NCBI GenBank assembly: GCA_904420585.1
Contig: CAJFVX010000012.1
Coordinates: 19,418 to 83,417 of the forward strand
Reading direction: 5' to 3'
Length of the DNA stretch: 64,000 bases
From: Candidatus Howiella intestinavium
GTDB taxonomy: Bacteria; Bacillota; Clostridia; Oscillospirales; Acutalibacteraceae
The notes below the pieces were generated by a model. The model was not told where the DNA came from. It made no database searches and saw only the letters and a program-made list of their open reading frames with translations. Position numbers and translations under genes: made by a program. Of the stretch, positions 17,379 through 26,305 are shown one piece after another (the first letter of the stretch is position 1; every line of letters begins with the position of its first letter).

Positions 17379-17418
17379 CGGCAGGCGGGCCGCATATTTT
17401 GAGATATGGCCCGCCTGC
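17379..17418. repeat. Inverted repeat in the ylbJ-yqfC interval
   Basis: A 10-bp GC-rich stem (gcaggcgggc with gcccgcctgc) closed by an AT-rich inner stem (atat/atat). It sits in the divergent promoter region and could be a terminator or a regulator site; nothing more can be said. Confidence 0.45.
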
Positions 17419-17452
17419 GGGCCTTTGACGGAAAGGACGGAATGGAAAGGCT

Positions 17453-17752
17453 ATGCGCAAGAAAAACAAGACCTCCCTGCGGCCGCCCCGCAGCAAGGTG
17501 GATTTCATCGGCCGGGCGCTGGAACTGCCTCCCGGCGCCCTGGGCAAGGGGGCGCACATTGAACTTTCCTCCAACCGGGAGGCCACGGTGGACGGCTGCC
17601 GGGGCGTGATGGAGTATGAGGAAAGCCGCATCAAGCTGAACATCGGCACGGGGACGGTGACCTTTTCCGGGCGCTCCCTGGAAATCACCAACCTGCTGGG
17701 CAGCCAGGCTGTCATCGCCGGCTTTATCACCGGCCTGGAATTTACCATGTAA
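17453..17752 (+). CDS. yqfC: Sporulation protein YqfC
   Basis: 99-aa YabP/YqfC family protein, a small beta-rich mother-cell sporulation protein. The conserved blocks HIELSSNREATVDGCRGV and GRSLEITNLLGSQAVIAG are present and the length is usual. It is followed 29 bp later by yqfD, the pairing seen across spore-forming Firmicutes, where both belong to the sigma-E regulon. The exact role is unknown in any organism. Confidence 0.93.
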   Translation: MRKKNKTSLRPPRSKVDFIGRALELPPGALGKGAHIELSSNREATVDGCRGVMEYEESRIKLNIGTGTVTFSGRSLEITNLLGSQAVIAGFITGLEFTM

Positions 17753-17781
17753 AGAATTTCCGCAAGGGGGAAGGATAGGCC

Positions 17782-18966
17782 ATGCTGCTGCTCCGCCTGC
17801 TGCATTTTTTGTTGGGATACGTCCGGTTCAAGGCCTGGGGGGACTTCCCCGAACGGCTTTTGAACCTCTGCGCCGGCCGGGGGATACCCGTATGGGGCAT
17901 CGTGCGGCGCAAGGGCTGCATCCAGGGGATGATGTATGTAAAGGACTACAAAAAGATGCGGAAAATCCGGGCCAAATCAGGGGCCAGGCTGCGCATACTG
18001 GAAAAGAAGGGCCTGCCCTTTATCCTCCGGCGGTACAGGAACCGGGCGGGCCTGCTGGTGGGCCTTCTCCTGTTTTTCCTCATCCTGCGGGTGATGTCGG
18101 GCTATATCTGGACGGTGGACGTGGTGGGCAACGAGCGGGTGCCCGATTCCGAAATCCTGGCGGCCCTGGAACAGGTGGGGATCGAGGAGGGGACGCGCAT
18201 TGCCTCCATCGACCCGGCCAACGTCCGGCAGCGGCTCATCCTGGAGGTGCCCGACCTGTCCTGGGCCGCCGTGAACATCGAGGGAACCAAGGCCACCGTG
18301 GACGTGCGGGAGACCCGGGAGGTGCCGGATAAAATCGACGAGAGCGTTCCCTGCAACCTGAAGGCCGCCCGGGACGGCCGCATCATCGGCCACCAGGTCA
18401 CCGACGGCAGCCTGGTGGTACAGATGGGGGACGCCGTGGTGGCGGGGGACCTGCTGGTTTCCGGCGTGGTGGAGTACGCCGACGGGGCCAGCGGCTTCAA
18501 GCACGCCGCCGGTAAGGTATTCGCCGAGACCCAGCGCACCATCACCTACACCGCCCTCTTCCACCAGCAGGAGACCTACCGCACCGGGAAGGTGCAGCGC
18601 CGCCGGGCCTTAAAGCTCTTCTGGCTGGAAATCCCCCTATACCTGGGCTCGGTGCGGGGCAGCTATGAGCGGGAGGTGGAGACCTGCCGGCTGGCCTTCG
18701 GCGACGATACCCTCCCCATATCCGTGGTGGACGCCGCCTTTTACGAGACGGCCCAGCGCAGCTATACCCTGGACGAGGCGGGCGCCCTGGATTTGGCCCG
18801 CCGGAAAATAGGGGAGCTGGAGGCCGAGCAGATGCAGGGGGCGGAAATCCTCTCCAAATCCGAGGAGGTGGAGACCCTGGAGGAGGGGGTCCGGCTGACT
18901 GTGCATTATGTCTGTAAAGAAAATATTGCTGTCGAAGAAATTTTATCGATAAACGCTACAAATTAG
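17782..18966 (+). CDS. yqfD: Sporulation protein YqfD
   Basis: 394-aa stage IV sporulation protein with a cytoplasmic N-terminal part, one membrane helix (LLVGLLLFFLILRVMSGYIW near residues 93-113) and a large outer domain with POTRA-like (VVGNERVPDSEILAAL) and RND-adaptor-like (RDGRIIGHQVTDGSLV) folds. GAAGGATAGG precedes the ATG. B. subtilis YqfD is required for efficient sporulation. Downstream is phoH with its own promoter. Confidence 0.93.
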   Translation: MLLLRLLHFLLGYVRFKAWGDFPERLLNLCAGRGIPVWGIVRRKGCIQGMMYVKDYKKMRKIRAKSGARLRILEKKGLPFILRRYRNRAGLLVGLLLFFLILRVMSGYIWTVDVVGNERVPDSEILAALEQVGIEEGTRIASIDPANVRQRLILEVPDLSWAAVNIEGTKATVDVRETREVPDKIDESVPCNLKAARDGRIIGHQVTDGSLVVQMGDAVVAGDLLVSGVVEYADGASGFKHAAGKVFAETQRTITYTALFHQQETYRTGKVQRRRALKLFWLEIPLYLGSVRGSYEREVETCRLAFGDDTLPISVVDAAFYETAQRSYTLDEAGALDLARRKIGELEAEQMQGAEILSKSEEVETLEEGVRLTVHYVCKENIAVEEILSINATN

Positions 18967-18976
18967 GAAAGAAATA

Positions 18977-18985
18977 TGATATAAT
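18977..18985 (+). promoter_or_regulatory. Extended -10 promoter of phoH
   Basis: TGATATAAT matches TGnTATAAT, 122 bp before the phoH start codon and 11 bp after the yqfD stop codon. No clear -35 box is seen. Confidence 0.55.
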
Positions 18986-19106
18986 AACTAAAAAAGTGGT
19001 TTGGCCCTGTTTTCTCTATGCAAATACCAAAATTTGGGGGTCAAATCTGTGAGAATATCCAGGTATTTGTCGAAAAAGCGGAGGATAAGAAAGGTACGGA
19101 AGGCGC

Positions 19107-20069
19107 ATGTTTGAGAAGACCATCAGTATAGACCGGATGGAGCAGATGGTAGGCCTGTTCGGCAGCTTTGACCAAAACGCCAAAATGCTGGAATCGGAAT
19201 ACGGGGTTACCATCAATTCCCGGGAGGGGGAAATCAAGGTCAGCGGCGAGCCGGAGCAGGTGGCCCTGGCCTGCCGGGCCCTCCAGGGACTGCTGACCCT
19301 CATCAACCAGGGGGAGACCTTAAACGAGCAGAACATCCAATACGTTATATCCCTGGTGGCCGAGGGGGACGAGGAGAAGCTCTCCCGCCTGACCGATTCG
19401 GACTGCATCTGCATCACCACCAAGGGGCGGCCGGTCAAGCCCAAGACCCTGGGCCAGAAAAAGTATGTGGAGTCCATCCGGGACAATACGGTGGTCATCG
19501 GCGTGGGGCCGGCGGGTACGGGCAAGACCTACCTGGCGGTGGCCATGGCCGTGGCCGCCTTCCGGCAGAAGCAGGTCAACCGGATCATCCTGACCCGGCC
19601 GGCCGTGGAGGCGGGGGAGAAGCTGGGCTTCCTGCCGGGGGATTTGCAGCAGAAAATCGACCCCTATCTCCGGCCCCTGTACGACGCGCTTTTCGACATG
19701 CTGGGGGCGGAGAACTTCCAGCGGTACCAGGAGCGGGGCAACATCGAGGTGGCCCCCCTGGCCTACATGCGGGGCCGCACCCTGGACGACAGCTTTATCA
19801 TCCTGGACGAGGCCCAGAACACCACCCCCGAGCAGATGAAGATGTTTTTGACCCGGCTGGGGGTCAACTCCAAGATGGTGGTCAACGGGGACGTCACCCA
19901 AATCGACCTGCCCGACGGCCGGCATTCCGGCTTAAAGGACTGTATGCGCATTTTGAAGAATATTAAGCAGATAGGTCTTGTGCGGCTGAATGAAAAGGAC
20001 GTGGTCCGGCACCGGCTGGTGCAGGAGATCATCAAGGCCTACGAGCGGGCGGGGGAGCGCAGGCAATAG
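19107..20069 (+). CDS. phoH: PhoH-like ATPase
   Basis: 320-aa cytoplasmic P-loop ATPase (YbeZ/PhoH family). It carries Walker A GPAGTGKT near residues 134-141, FIILDEAQN as Walker B, and MVVNGDVTQIDLP. An N-terminal KH-like segment precedes it (about residues 20-75). In many bacteria it acts with YbeY in RNA maturation, and ybeY is the next gene here. The start ATG was taken at MFEKTISIDRMEQM, the first conserved residues. Confidence 0.93.
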   Translation: MFEKTISIDRMEQMVGLFGSFDQNAKMLESEYGVTINSREGEIKVSGEPEQVALACRALQGLLTLINQGETLNEQNIQYVISLVAEGDEEKLSRLTDSDCICITTKGRPVKPKTLGQKKYVESIRDNTVVIGVGPAGTGKTYLAVAMAVAAFRQKQVNRIILTRPAVEAGEKLGFLPGDLQQKIDPYLRPLYDALFDMLGAENFQRYQERGNIEVAPLAYMRGRTLDDSFIILDEAQNTTPEQMKMFLTRLGVNSKMVVNGDVTQIDLPDGRHSGLKDCMRILKNIKQIGLVRLNEKDVVRHRLVQEIIKAYERAGERRQ

Positions 20070-20302
20070 TTCCCCTCTCATAGAAATTTGTTTTCCACGC
20101 GCGGGAAGCGCGATTAAGTTATAATCCGGCCGGCGCGGCTAAGGAGGCTGCGCATCCTCAGAGGCGGGCAGCGGCGGCGTGAGGCTGTCTGCCGGCAGGA
20201 GGGCGGGGCATGGGACATATCCGGCAGCGGGGCCGGGCGCCATCGGCAGAGCGCAGGGCTTCGGTGCGGCGGGTTCCGGCCGGAAGAAAGGACGACAAGA
20301 CA

Positions 20303-20803
20303 ATGGAAAAAGTAAAGGTAATCATCACAAACAAGCAGAAGGCGGTCAAGATCCCGGCGGGCATCCGCATGCTCATCCGCAGGGCCTGCAACGCCGTACT
20401 GACCTTTGAAGGCTTTGAGGGCCCGGCCGAGGTCAATGTGAATTTCGTGGACGACGACGAAATCCGCAAGCTGAACAACGAGTTCCGGCATATCGACGCC
20501 TATACCGACGTGCTCTCCTTCCCTCTGGGGGAGAACGGCGAGTACGACATCAACCCCGAAACCGGGGCGCAGATGCTGGGGGATGTGGTGATATCGGTGC
20601 CCCAGGCCGCCAAGCAGGCCCAGGAATACGACCATTCCTTCCAGCGGGAGATGGCCTTCCTGACCGTCCATTCCATGCTGCACCTGCTGGGCTACGACCA
20701 TGTGAACGGCGGCATCGAGGCGGTCAAGATGCGGGAAAAGGAAGAGCATGTGCTCACCCAGCTGGGCGTGCCCCGCAACGCCAGCTATTATATGGAGGAA
20801 TAG
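20303..20803 (+). CDS. ybeY: Endoribonuclease/rRNA maturation factor YbeY
   Basis: 166-aa single-strand RNA endonuclease for 16S rRNA 3'-end maturation and ribosome quality control. The zinc motif HSMLHLLGYDH (residues 123-133, three His) is intact, with FRHIDAYTDVLSFP upstream. The start at 20303 (MEKVKVIITN) follows AAGAAAGGA and matches the family. An in-frame ATG at 20210, with a good GGAGGG site, would add 31 arginine-rich residues. The 233-bp interval after phoH has a TATAAT at 20120-20125 and is GC-rich and structured. It overlaps neither neighbour, and dgkA follows after 7 bp. Confidence 0.94.
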   Translation: MEKVKVIITNKQKAVKIPAGIRMLIRRACNAVLTFEGFEGPAEVNVNFVDDDEIRKLNNEFRHIDAYTDVLSFPLGENGEYDINPETGAQMLGDVVISVPQAAKQAQEYDHSFQREMAFLTVHSMLHLLGYDHVNGGIEAVKMREKEEHVLTQLGVPRNASYYMEE

Positions 20804-20810
20804 GAACCGG

Positions 20811-21260
20811 ATGAAGGGGTTTCTTGCCGGCTTTGTCTGCGCCTTCCGGGGGATTGTGGACAGTGTCCGCCGGGGGCGGAACCTGCGGGTGGAGCTGGTC
20901 ATGGCGGTTTACGCCCTGCTGCTTTCGGCCGTCACCCTGACCTCCCCGGCCCAGTGGGGGGCCGTGCTGGCCGTCATCGGCCTGGTGCTGGCTGCCGAAA
21001 TCTTCAACACGGCCCTGGAGGCCCTTTGTGACAAGGTGGAAAAGGGCCGCTGCGACCAAATCCGCTTTGTCAAGGACGCGGCGGCGGGGGCGGTGCTCGT
21101 CTGCGCCATAGCCGCGGCGGCCATAGGCTGCATCCTCTTTTTCGGATACGGCGGCGGACGGCTTTTGTCCTTCTGCCGCGCACATATCTGGTATCCTATC
21201 CTGCTGGCGGTATTGGCGCCGCCGGGGCTGTGGTTTATCTGCCGAAAACCGAGAGACTAA
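20811..21260 (+). CDS. dgkA: Diacylglycerol/undecaprenol kinase
   Basis: 149-aa membrane kinase of the prokaryotic DgkA family; in Gram-positives the substrate is usually undecaprenol. Three transmembrane helices and the catalytic motif AAEIFNTALEALCDKVE are visible. About 25 extra C-terminal residues, including a fourth hydrophobic stretch (WYPILLAVLAPPGLWFI), go beyond the short family form. The ATG lies 7 bp after the ybeY stop codon, within the standard ybeY-dgkA-era order. Confidence 0.92.
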   Translation: MKGFLAGFVCAFRGIVDSVRRGRNLRVELVMAVYALLLSAVTLTSPAQWGAVLAVIGLVLAAEIFNTALEALCDKVEKGRCDQIRFVKDAAAGAVLVCAIAAAAIGCILFFGYGGGRLLSFCRAHIWYPILLAVLAPPGLWFICRKPRD

Positions 21261-21361
21261 ACGGCTCATATGGGGCCCTTATGCGACAGGCTGTTCCGGC
21301 CCGCGGCGGAACGGCCGCCCTGTCCTGTTTTACGCCGCGCGGAGATAAGGAAAAGAAGTAC

Positions 21362-22324
21362 ATGGCGAAAGAATTCCAAGAGAAGAAAGAAATCCGGTCG
21401 GGCGGGGACGAGCGTTCGGCCTTTATCGCCCTGGTAGGCCGGCCCAACGTGGGGAAATCCTCCCTGCTCAACCGGATGCTGGGGCAGAAGGTGGCCATCG
21501 TGTCGGACAAGCCCCAGACCACCCGCACCCGCATTATGGGGGTGCTGACCAAGGGGGACGACCAGCTGGTGTTTATCGACACCCCCGGCTTCCACAAGCC
21601 CCGCAACCGCCTGGGGGAGAACATGATCCGGGCGGTGGGCGAGGGACTTTCTGACGTGGAGGCCTGCGTGCTGGTGGTGGAGGCCGTCCCCAAATTCCGC
21701 TTTGACCCGGAGCATCTGCCCCCGGCCGAGCTGGAGCTTTTGCAGACCATCCGCCGGCGGAAGCTGAAGGCCATCCTGGCCGTCAACAAAATCGATTTGC
21801 TGGAGGATAAGGAGGAGCTGCTGCCCATGATCGCCGCCTACACCGCCCAGTACGACTTTGCGGTGGTGGTGCCCCTGTCGGCCGCAACCGGCGACGGGGT
21901 GGAGGTCTTGGAGGGCGAACTCATGGGCTTTACCCGGCCGGGCCCCCACTTTTTCGCGGATGGGGACGTCACCGACCAGCCCGACCGGGTCATGGTGGCC
22001 GAAATCATCCGGGAGAAGCTGCTGCGCCTGCTGGACAAGGAGGTGCCCCACGGCATTGCCGTAGGCATAGAGCGGTTCTACGAGCGGGACAACGCCGCCG
22101 GGGAGCCGATTCTGGAGGCAGAAGCGGTGATTTACTGCGAGCGGGACAGCCACAAGGGCATCATCATCGGCAAAAAGGGCGCCATGCTCAAGCAGGTGGG
22201 GTCCCTGGCCCGGCAGGATATCGAAGCCTTTTTCGGCTGCAAGACCAATTTGCAGCTTTGGGTCAAGGTCAAGGAGGACTGGCGCAACCGGCCGGGACTT
22301 ATCCACGGCTTCGGCCTGGACTAA
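21362..22324 (+). CDS. era: GTPase Era
   Basis: 320-aa ribosome-assembly GTPase that binds the 3' end of 16S rRNA. G1 is GRPNVGKSS (about residues 26-34), G3 DTPGFHK and G4 NKID. The C-terminal KH domain contains HKGIIIGKKGAMLKQVG. The start at MAKEFQEKKE was chosen because the upstream frame overlaps dgkA and lacks similarity. The N-terminus carries about 15 extra charged residues before the G domain. Confidence 0.95.
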   Translation: MAKEFQEKKEIRSGGDERSAFIALVGRPNVGKSSLLNRMLGQKVAIVSDKPQTTRTRIMGVLTKGDDQLVFIDTPGFHKPRNRLGENMIRAVGEGLSDVEACVLVVEAVPKFRFDPEHLPPAELELLQTIRRRKLKAILAVNKIDLLEDKEELLPMIAAYTAQYDFAVVVPLSAATGDGVEVLEGELMGFTRPGPHFFADGDVTDQPDRVMVAEIIREKLLRLLDKEVPHGIAVGIERFYERDNAAGEPILEAEAVIYCERDSHKGIIIGKKGAMLKQVGSLARQDIEAFFGCKTNLQLWVKVKEDWRNRPGLIHGFGLD

Positions 22325-22427
22325 AATGCAGGGGCCCAGGGGGAAGTATCCAGCCAGTTTTTGGCGGGCATAGCCGCCGGCCGCCGGGGAAAAATGGAGG
22401 TAGACATTTTTTCGGGAGGCGGTCGGC

Positions 22428-22592
22428 ATGGAGAAGGAAAAAAACCAGTCCCGCCGGGAGGCCGGCGAGGCGGCCTGGGCGGCCTTTCTGCGCACGGGGG
22501 CGGTGGAGCAGTATCTGGCCTACCGCGGCTACAAGATTCCGGCAGGGCGGGGGGAACCGTATGCGTCTGTCCACCGACGGACTGATCGTTAA
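22428..22592 (+). CDS. yqzL: YqzL-like small protein
   Basis: 54-aa reading frame between era and recO, with a GGGAGG Shine-Dalgarno eight bases before its ATG. The core AWAAFLRTGAVEQYLAYRGY matches the pattern of Bacillus YqzL (tryptophan, aromatic, TG, then YL), which occupies the same place between era and recO. The last 32 bases overlap the start of recO in another frame, so translation is probably coupled. Function is unknown in any organism. Confidence 0.72.
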   Translation: MEKEKNQSRREAGEAAWAAFLRTGAVEQYLAYRGYKIPAGRGEPYASVHRRTDR

Positions 22593-23307
22593 AGAAAGCA
22601 ATGTGGGGGAGTACGACCGGCTGGTGGTGGCCCTCACCCGGCACAGGGGGCTGATTACCGCCTTTGCGCCGGGGGCGCGGCGGCTGAAAAACCGCAACGC
22701 CTCCTCCACCGGTCTGCTTTGCTATTCCAACCTGACCTTTTTCCGGGGTAAGGATACATATAAAGTCGATGAAGCGTCGGCCATAGAGGTGTTTTTCCCC
22801 CTGCGGTCGGATATTGTCAAGCTCTCCCTGGCCCAGTATTTCTGCGAGCTTTGCCTCTGCCTTGCGCCGGAGGGCGCGCCGGCGGAGGACTTTTTGCGCC
22901 TTACACTCAACAGCCTGCATTTTCTATCCAAGGACGGCCGGCCGCCCCTGCTGCTCAAATCGGTGATGGAGCTGCGCATGCTGACCCTTTCGGGCTACAT
23001 GCCCGACCTGCTGGCCTGCGGGGGCTGCGGCGCCTTTGAGGGGGAGACCATGTATCTGGACGCCGTCGGCGGCGGCCTTTTCTGCGAAAATTGCCGGGGG
23101 CAGGCGGCGGGAACGGCCCTTCTGCCCCTTACAAAAAGCGTGCTGGCGGGGCTCCGCCATATATGTTATGCGGATTTCGATAAATTATTTTCTTTTTCCC
23201 TGCCGGCGGAGGGGCTCCGGGCCCTGAACGCGGTCACCGAGCGGTATCTGCTGGTGCAGACCGACCGGCGGTTTAAAACTTTGGATTTTTACCACAGCCT
23301 GGCTTAA
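22561..23307 (+). CDS. recO: DNA repair protein RecO
   Basis: 248-aa recombination mediator working with RecF and RecR to load RecA. It has an N-terminal OB fold (TDGLIVKESNVGEYDRLV) and a zinc finger made by CGGC and CENC (around residues 152-181). Length is normal. The start ATG lies inside the yqzL frame and follows a purine-rich GGGCGGGGGG stretch. mutS2 starts 31 bp after its stop. Confidence 0.94.
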   Translation: MRLSTDGLIVKESNVGEYDRLVVALTRHRGLITAFAPGARRLKNRNASSTGLLCYSNLTFFRGKDTYKVDEASAIEVFFPLRSDIVKLSLAQYFCELCLCLAPEGAPAEDFLRLTLNSLHFLSKDGRPPLLLKSVMELRMLTLSGYMPDLLACGGCGAFEGETMYLDAVGGGLFCENCRGQAAGTALLPLTKSVLAGLRHICYADFDKLFSFSLPAEGLRALNAVTERYLLVQTDRRFKTLDFYHSLA

Positions 23308-23338
23308 GCCGGGACTTGTAGAAATATGGAGAAAGCAT

Positions 23339-25762
23339 ATGGATGAAAGCAAGAGTTTAGAACGCAACCTGCGGGTATTGGAAATGGACAAGGTGCTGGA
23401 GCGGCTGGCCGCCGAGACCGGCATGCCCGACGCCGCGGATAAGGCCCGGCGGCTGCGGCCGGCCTCCCGGCGGGAGGACGTGGAGGCGCTGCTGGGCCAG
23501 ACGGCCGACGCCTACGCCTACATGGCCCGCTTCGGCGCGCCTTCCTTCGGACAGGCGAAAAATATGAACAATTCCCTGACCCGGGCCGAAATGGGCGGCG
23601 TGCTGACCATGGGGGAGCTGCTGGACATCGGCGAGCTCCTGCGGGTCATCCGCTCCCTCGTCGAATGGCGGGAGCGGGCGGACGCCGGGAACCCCTCCAA
23701 CCTGGACGGCTTTTTCGAGATGCTCAGCCCCAACAAATATTTTGAGGAAAAAATCTTTTCCTGCATCCGCTCGGAGGAGGAGATGGACGATCACGCCTCC
23801 CCGGCTTTGGCGGACATCCGCCGGAAAAAGCGGGCGGCGGCCCTCAGCGTCCGGGACAGGCTGGACAAGATGATAAAATCCCCCAGCTATACCAAATACC
23901 TCCAGGACGCCCTGGTGACCATCCGGGACGGCCGGTTTGTGGTGCCGGTGAAGGCCGAGCACAAGGGGGAAATCCCCGGCCTGGTACACGATACGTCGGC
24001 GTCGGGGGCGACTTTGTTTATCGAGCCCATGCCGGTGGTGGAGGCCAACAACGAATTAAAGGTGCTGGAGTCCAAGGAGAAGGAGGAAATCGACCGCATC
24101 CTGGCCGAACTGTCGGCTGAGGCGGGAGGCTTTGCCGAGAGCGTCAAGGACTCCTACGCCGCTGCGGTGGAGCTCAACCTGATTTTCGCCAAGGCCCGGC
24201 TGGCCTACAATATGCGGGCATCGGTACCCGCCTTAAACGAAAAGGGGGAGATTTTCCTCAAGCGGGCCCGGCATCCCCTCTTAGACCCCAAAAAGGTGGT
24301 GCCCATCACCCTGTCCCTGGGGGAAAGTTACGACACCCTGGTCATCACCGGCCCCAACACCGGGGGCAAGACGGTGACCTTAAAAACCATCGGCCTGCTG
24401 ACCCTCATGACCATGTGCGGCCTGATGATACCGGTGGACGACGGCAGCAAAATCGCCCTCTTCGGAAAGGTGCTGGCCGACATCGGGGACGAGCAGAGCA
24501 TCGAGCAGTCCCTCTCCACCTTCTCCTCCCATATGGTCAACATTATCTCCATCCTGGGACAGGCGGGGAAGGGGAGCCTTATCCTGCTGGACGAACTGGG
24601 GGCGGGCACCGACCCGGTGGAGGGGGCGGCCCTGGCCATGGCCATCCTTATGCGCCTGCGGGAGCAGGGGGCCATGGTGGCCGCCACCACCCACTACGCC
24701 GAGCTGAAATCCTACGCCCTGGAGACCGAAGGGGTGGAAAACGCCTGCTGCGAATTCGACGTAGCCACCCTGCAGCCTACCTACCGGCTGCTGGTGGGGG
24801 TGCCCGGGCGCTCCAACGCCTTTGCCATCTCCCAGCGGCTGGGGCTGGACGAGGGCATTGTGGATACGGCCCGGCAGCTGATTTCGGACGAGAACCTGCG
24901 GTTTGAAAAGGTGGTGGAGTCCCTGGACAAGGCCCGGCAGGCCGCCGAGGCCGAGCAGGCCGAGGCCACCCGCATCCGCTCCGAGCTGGCCGAGAGCCGC
25001 AAAAGCGCCAGCCAGCGCCTGGAGCAGCTGAACCGGGAGCGGGACAAGATTCTGGACGCCGCCCGCAAGGAGGCCCGCCGGCTTATCGACAGCGCCCGGG
25101 CCGATTCCAACCGGCTGATAAACGAGCTGGAGGATTTGCGCCGGCAGGCCAACAAATCCCGGGACGTGGGGGAGCTGGCCCGGAAGGCCAAGGCGGCGGC
25201 CAAGTCGGGGCTCAACGCCATAGAGGCCAAATCCGACCCGGTGGACAAGCGCATCGGGGGCGGCGGCTACAAGCTGCCGAGGCCCTTAAAAGCCGGCGAC
25301 CAGGTATTGCTGGCCGACATCAACAAGGAGGCCACCGTTCTGTCTCCCCCCGACAGCAGCGGCCAGGTGCTGGTGCTGGCGGGGATTATCAAGACCCGGG
25401 TGCCGGTGGAGAACCTGCGGCTGCGGGAGTCCTCCGGCCCCAAAAAGCCCACAGGTCCCCGGAATGTCCGCACCGGCGGTACCAATCGGTACGGGGTGGA
25501 ATCCCGGGCGCAGCGTTCGGCGGCCATGGAACTGGATCTGCGGGGCCAGAGCGCCGACGAGGGTATCCTGGAACTGGACCGCTTTATCGACAATGCCCTC
25601 ATGGCAGGTATGCCCTCCATCGTCATCATCCACGGCAAGGGAACCGGCGTGCTGCGGGAGGCCGTCCGGCAGCACCTGCGGCGGCATAGAAATATCCGCG
25701 CCTTCCGCCCCGGCGTCTACGGGGAAGGGGAGGACGGCGTCACCATCGCCGAGCTGAAATAA
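23339..25762 (+). CDS. mutS2: Endonuclease MutS2
   Basis: 807-aa MutS-family ATPase with a C-terminal Smr nuclease domain. It limits homologous recombination and, in B. subtilis, also splits collided ribosomes. Walker A is GPNTGGKTVTLK near residue 338, with LLDELGAGTDP as Walker B and ATTHYAELK after it. A long coiled coil (residues about 510-610) is followed by a KOW-like segment and Smr (LDLRGQSADEGILELD, then IIHGKGTGVLR). The gene ends the housekeeping run, and a gene-end repeat begins immediately after its stop codon. Confidence 0.96.
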   Translation: MDESKSLERNLRVLEMDKVLERLAAETGMPDAADKARRLRPASRREDVEALLGQTADAYAYMARFGAPSFGQAKNMNNSLTRAEMGGVLTMGELLDIGELLRVIRSLVEWRERADAGNPSNLDGFFEMLSPNKYFEEKIFSCIRSEEEMDDHASPALADIRRKKRAAALSVRDRLDKMIKSPSYTKYLQDALVTIRDGRFVVPVKAEHKGEIPGLVHDTSASGATLFIEPMPVVEANNELKVLESKEKEEIDRILAELSAEAGGFAESVKDSYAAAVELNLIFAKARLAYNMRASVPALNEKGEIFLKRARHPLLDPKKVVPITLSLGESYDTLVITGPNTGGKTVTLKTIGLLTLMTMCGLMIPVDDGSKIALFGKVLADIGDEQSIEQSLSTFSSHMVNIISILGQAGKGSLILLDELGAGTDPVEGAALAMAILMRLREQGAMVAATTHYAELKSYALETEGVENACCEFDVATLQPTYRLLVGVPGRSNAFAISQRLGLDEGIVDTARQLISDENLRFEKVVESLDKARQAAEAEQAEATRIRSELAESRKSASQRLEQLNRERDKILDAARKEARRLIDSARADSNRLINELEDLRRQANKSRDVGELARKAKAAAKSGLNAIEAKSDPVDKRIGGGGYKLPRPLKAGDQVLLADINKEATVLSPPDSSGQVLVLAGIIKTRVPVENLRLRESSGPKKPTGPRNVRTGGTNRYGVESRAQRSAAMELDLRGQSADEGILELDRFIDNALMAGMPSIVIIHGKGTGVLREAVRQHLRRHRNIRAFRPGVYGEGEDGVTIAELK

Positions 25763-25820
25763 AAGTTTTTGGCCGCTTTTTTTAAAAAGCGGGCGGGGTC
25801 GAGGGGCAGAGCCCCCGCCC
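25763..25820. repeat. Gene-end repeat, copy 1
   Basis: Directly after the mutS2 stop codon: AAAGTTTTTGGCCGCTTTTTT, then an A-run, gcgggcgggg and a second GC-rich hairpin. Copies follow rex (35840) and asnA (45530), each beginning right at the stop codon. It can fold into a ccgctttttt/aaaaaagcggg stem and may double as a terminator. Confidence 0.7.
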
Positions 25821-25823
25821 AAA

Positions 25824-25867
25824 AAGAGGGCCTGCTGCAGATTTGCTTTTCTGCAGCAGGCCCTCTT
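25824..25867. terminator. Strong hairpin after mutS2
   Basis: A 17-bp perfect stem (aagagggcctgctgcag with its complement) with a 10-nt loop and short T or A ends. It probably works for the convergent mutS2 and DUF4363 transcripts. Confidence 0.65.
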
Positions 25868-25869
25868 AT

Positions 25870-25902
25870 GCCCAGACCGACGCACATGTCGCCGGTCTGG
25901 GC
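25870..25902 (-). repeat. 33-nt conserved-loop hairpin, copy 2
   Basis: Same length and core (cgacgcacatgtcgccgg) as 231-263, but the outer stem arms read gcccaga/tctgggc instead of gcagaa/ttcctgc, so the stem is kept while its sequence changes. Read on the minus strand the stem is complete with one G-U pair and the loop reads ACATGTG. Confidence 0.65.
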
Positions 25903-25924
25903 AATTTAATAGGTTTTATTATGG

Positions 25925-26305
25925 CTAAAAGACATTTAAAAAACTGACTTCCTCATTGCTGCGGATATGCTGCAATTGCAGACGGGCGGTTTTGCAGGCG
26001 GCCAGATAGCCGGCCTCGTCGCCGGTTAGGGCCAGCGGCTCCAGCTTGCCGATGGATGCGCCCACCTCGTCCACCGTGGCGTGGTTGACAAAAATGGACA
26101 AATACCGTTCGGCCTTAACCCACTGCTTTTCCAATTCCACCGCAAAATCGGCCGCCTGCTCCATGTCTCCCGCTTCATATAAATCCACCGCCTGGGCCAG
26201 CAGGGCGTCTATTTTGGTGTAGTTGTGGTCTATGGTCCAGATGCCGGCGGTGCAGATGCCGGCCAGCAGCAAAAGCAGAATGCCGGCGGCGGCCAGTCGC
26301 TTCAT
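25925..26305 (-). CDS. DUF4363 family protein
   Basis: 126-aa protein with an uncleaved N-terminal membrane anchor (residues about 4-24) and a helical outer domain rich in acidic residues (QAVDLYEAGDMEQAADFAVELEKQW). The family has no known function. Its start codon overlaps the DUF421 stop by four bases (ATGA), which means coupled translation. The DUF421-DUF4363 pair is common in Clostridia. Confidence 0.83.
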   Translation of the reverse strand: MKRLAAAGILLLLLAGICTAGIWTIDHNYTKIDALLAQAVDLYEAGDMEQAADFAVELEKQWVKAERYLSIFVNHATVDEVGASIGKLEPLALTGDEAGYLAACKTARLQLQHIRSNEEVSFLNVF

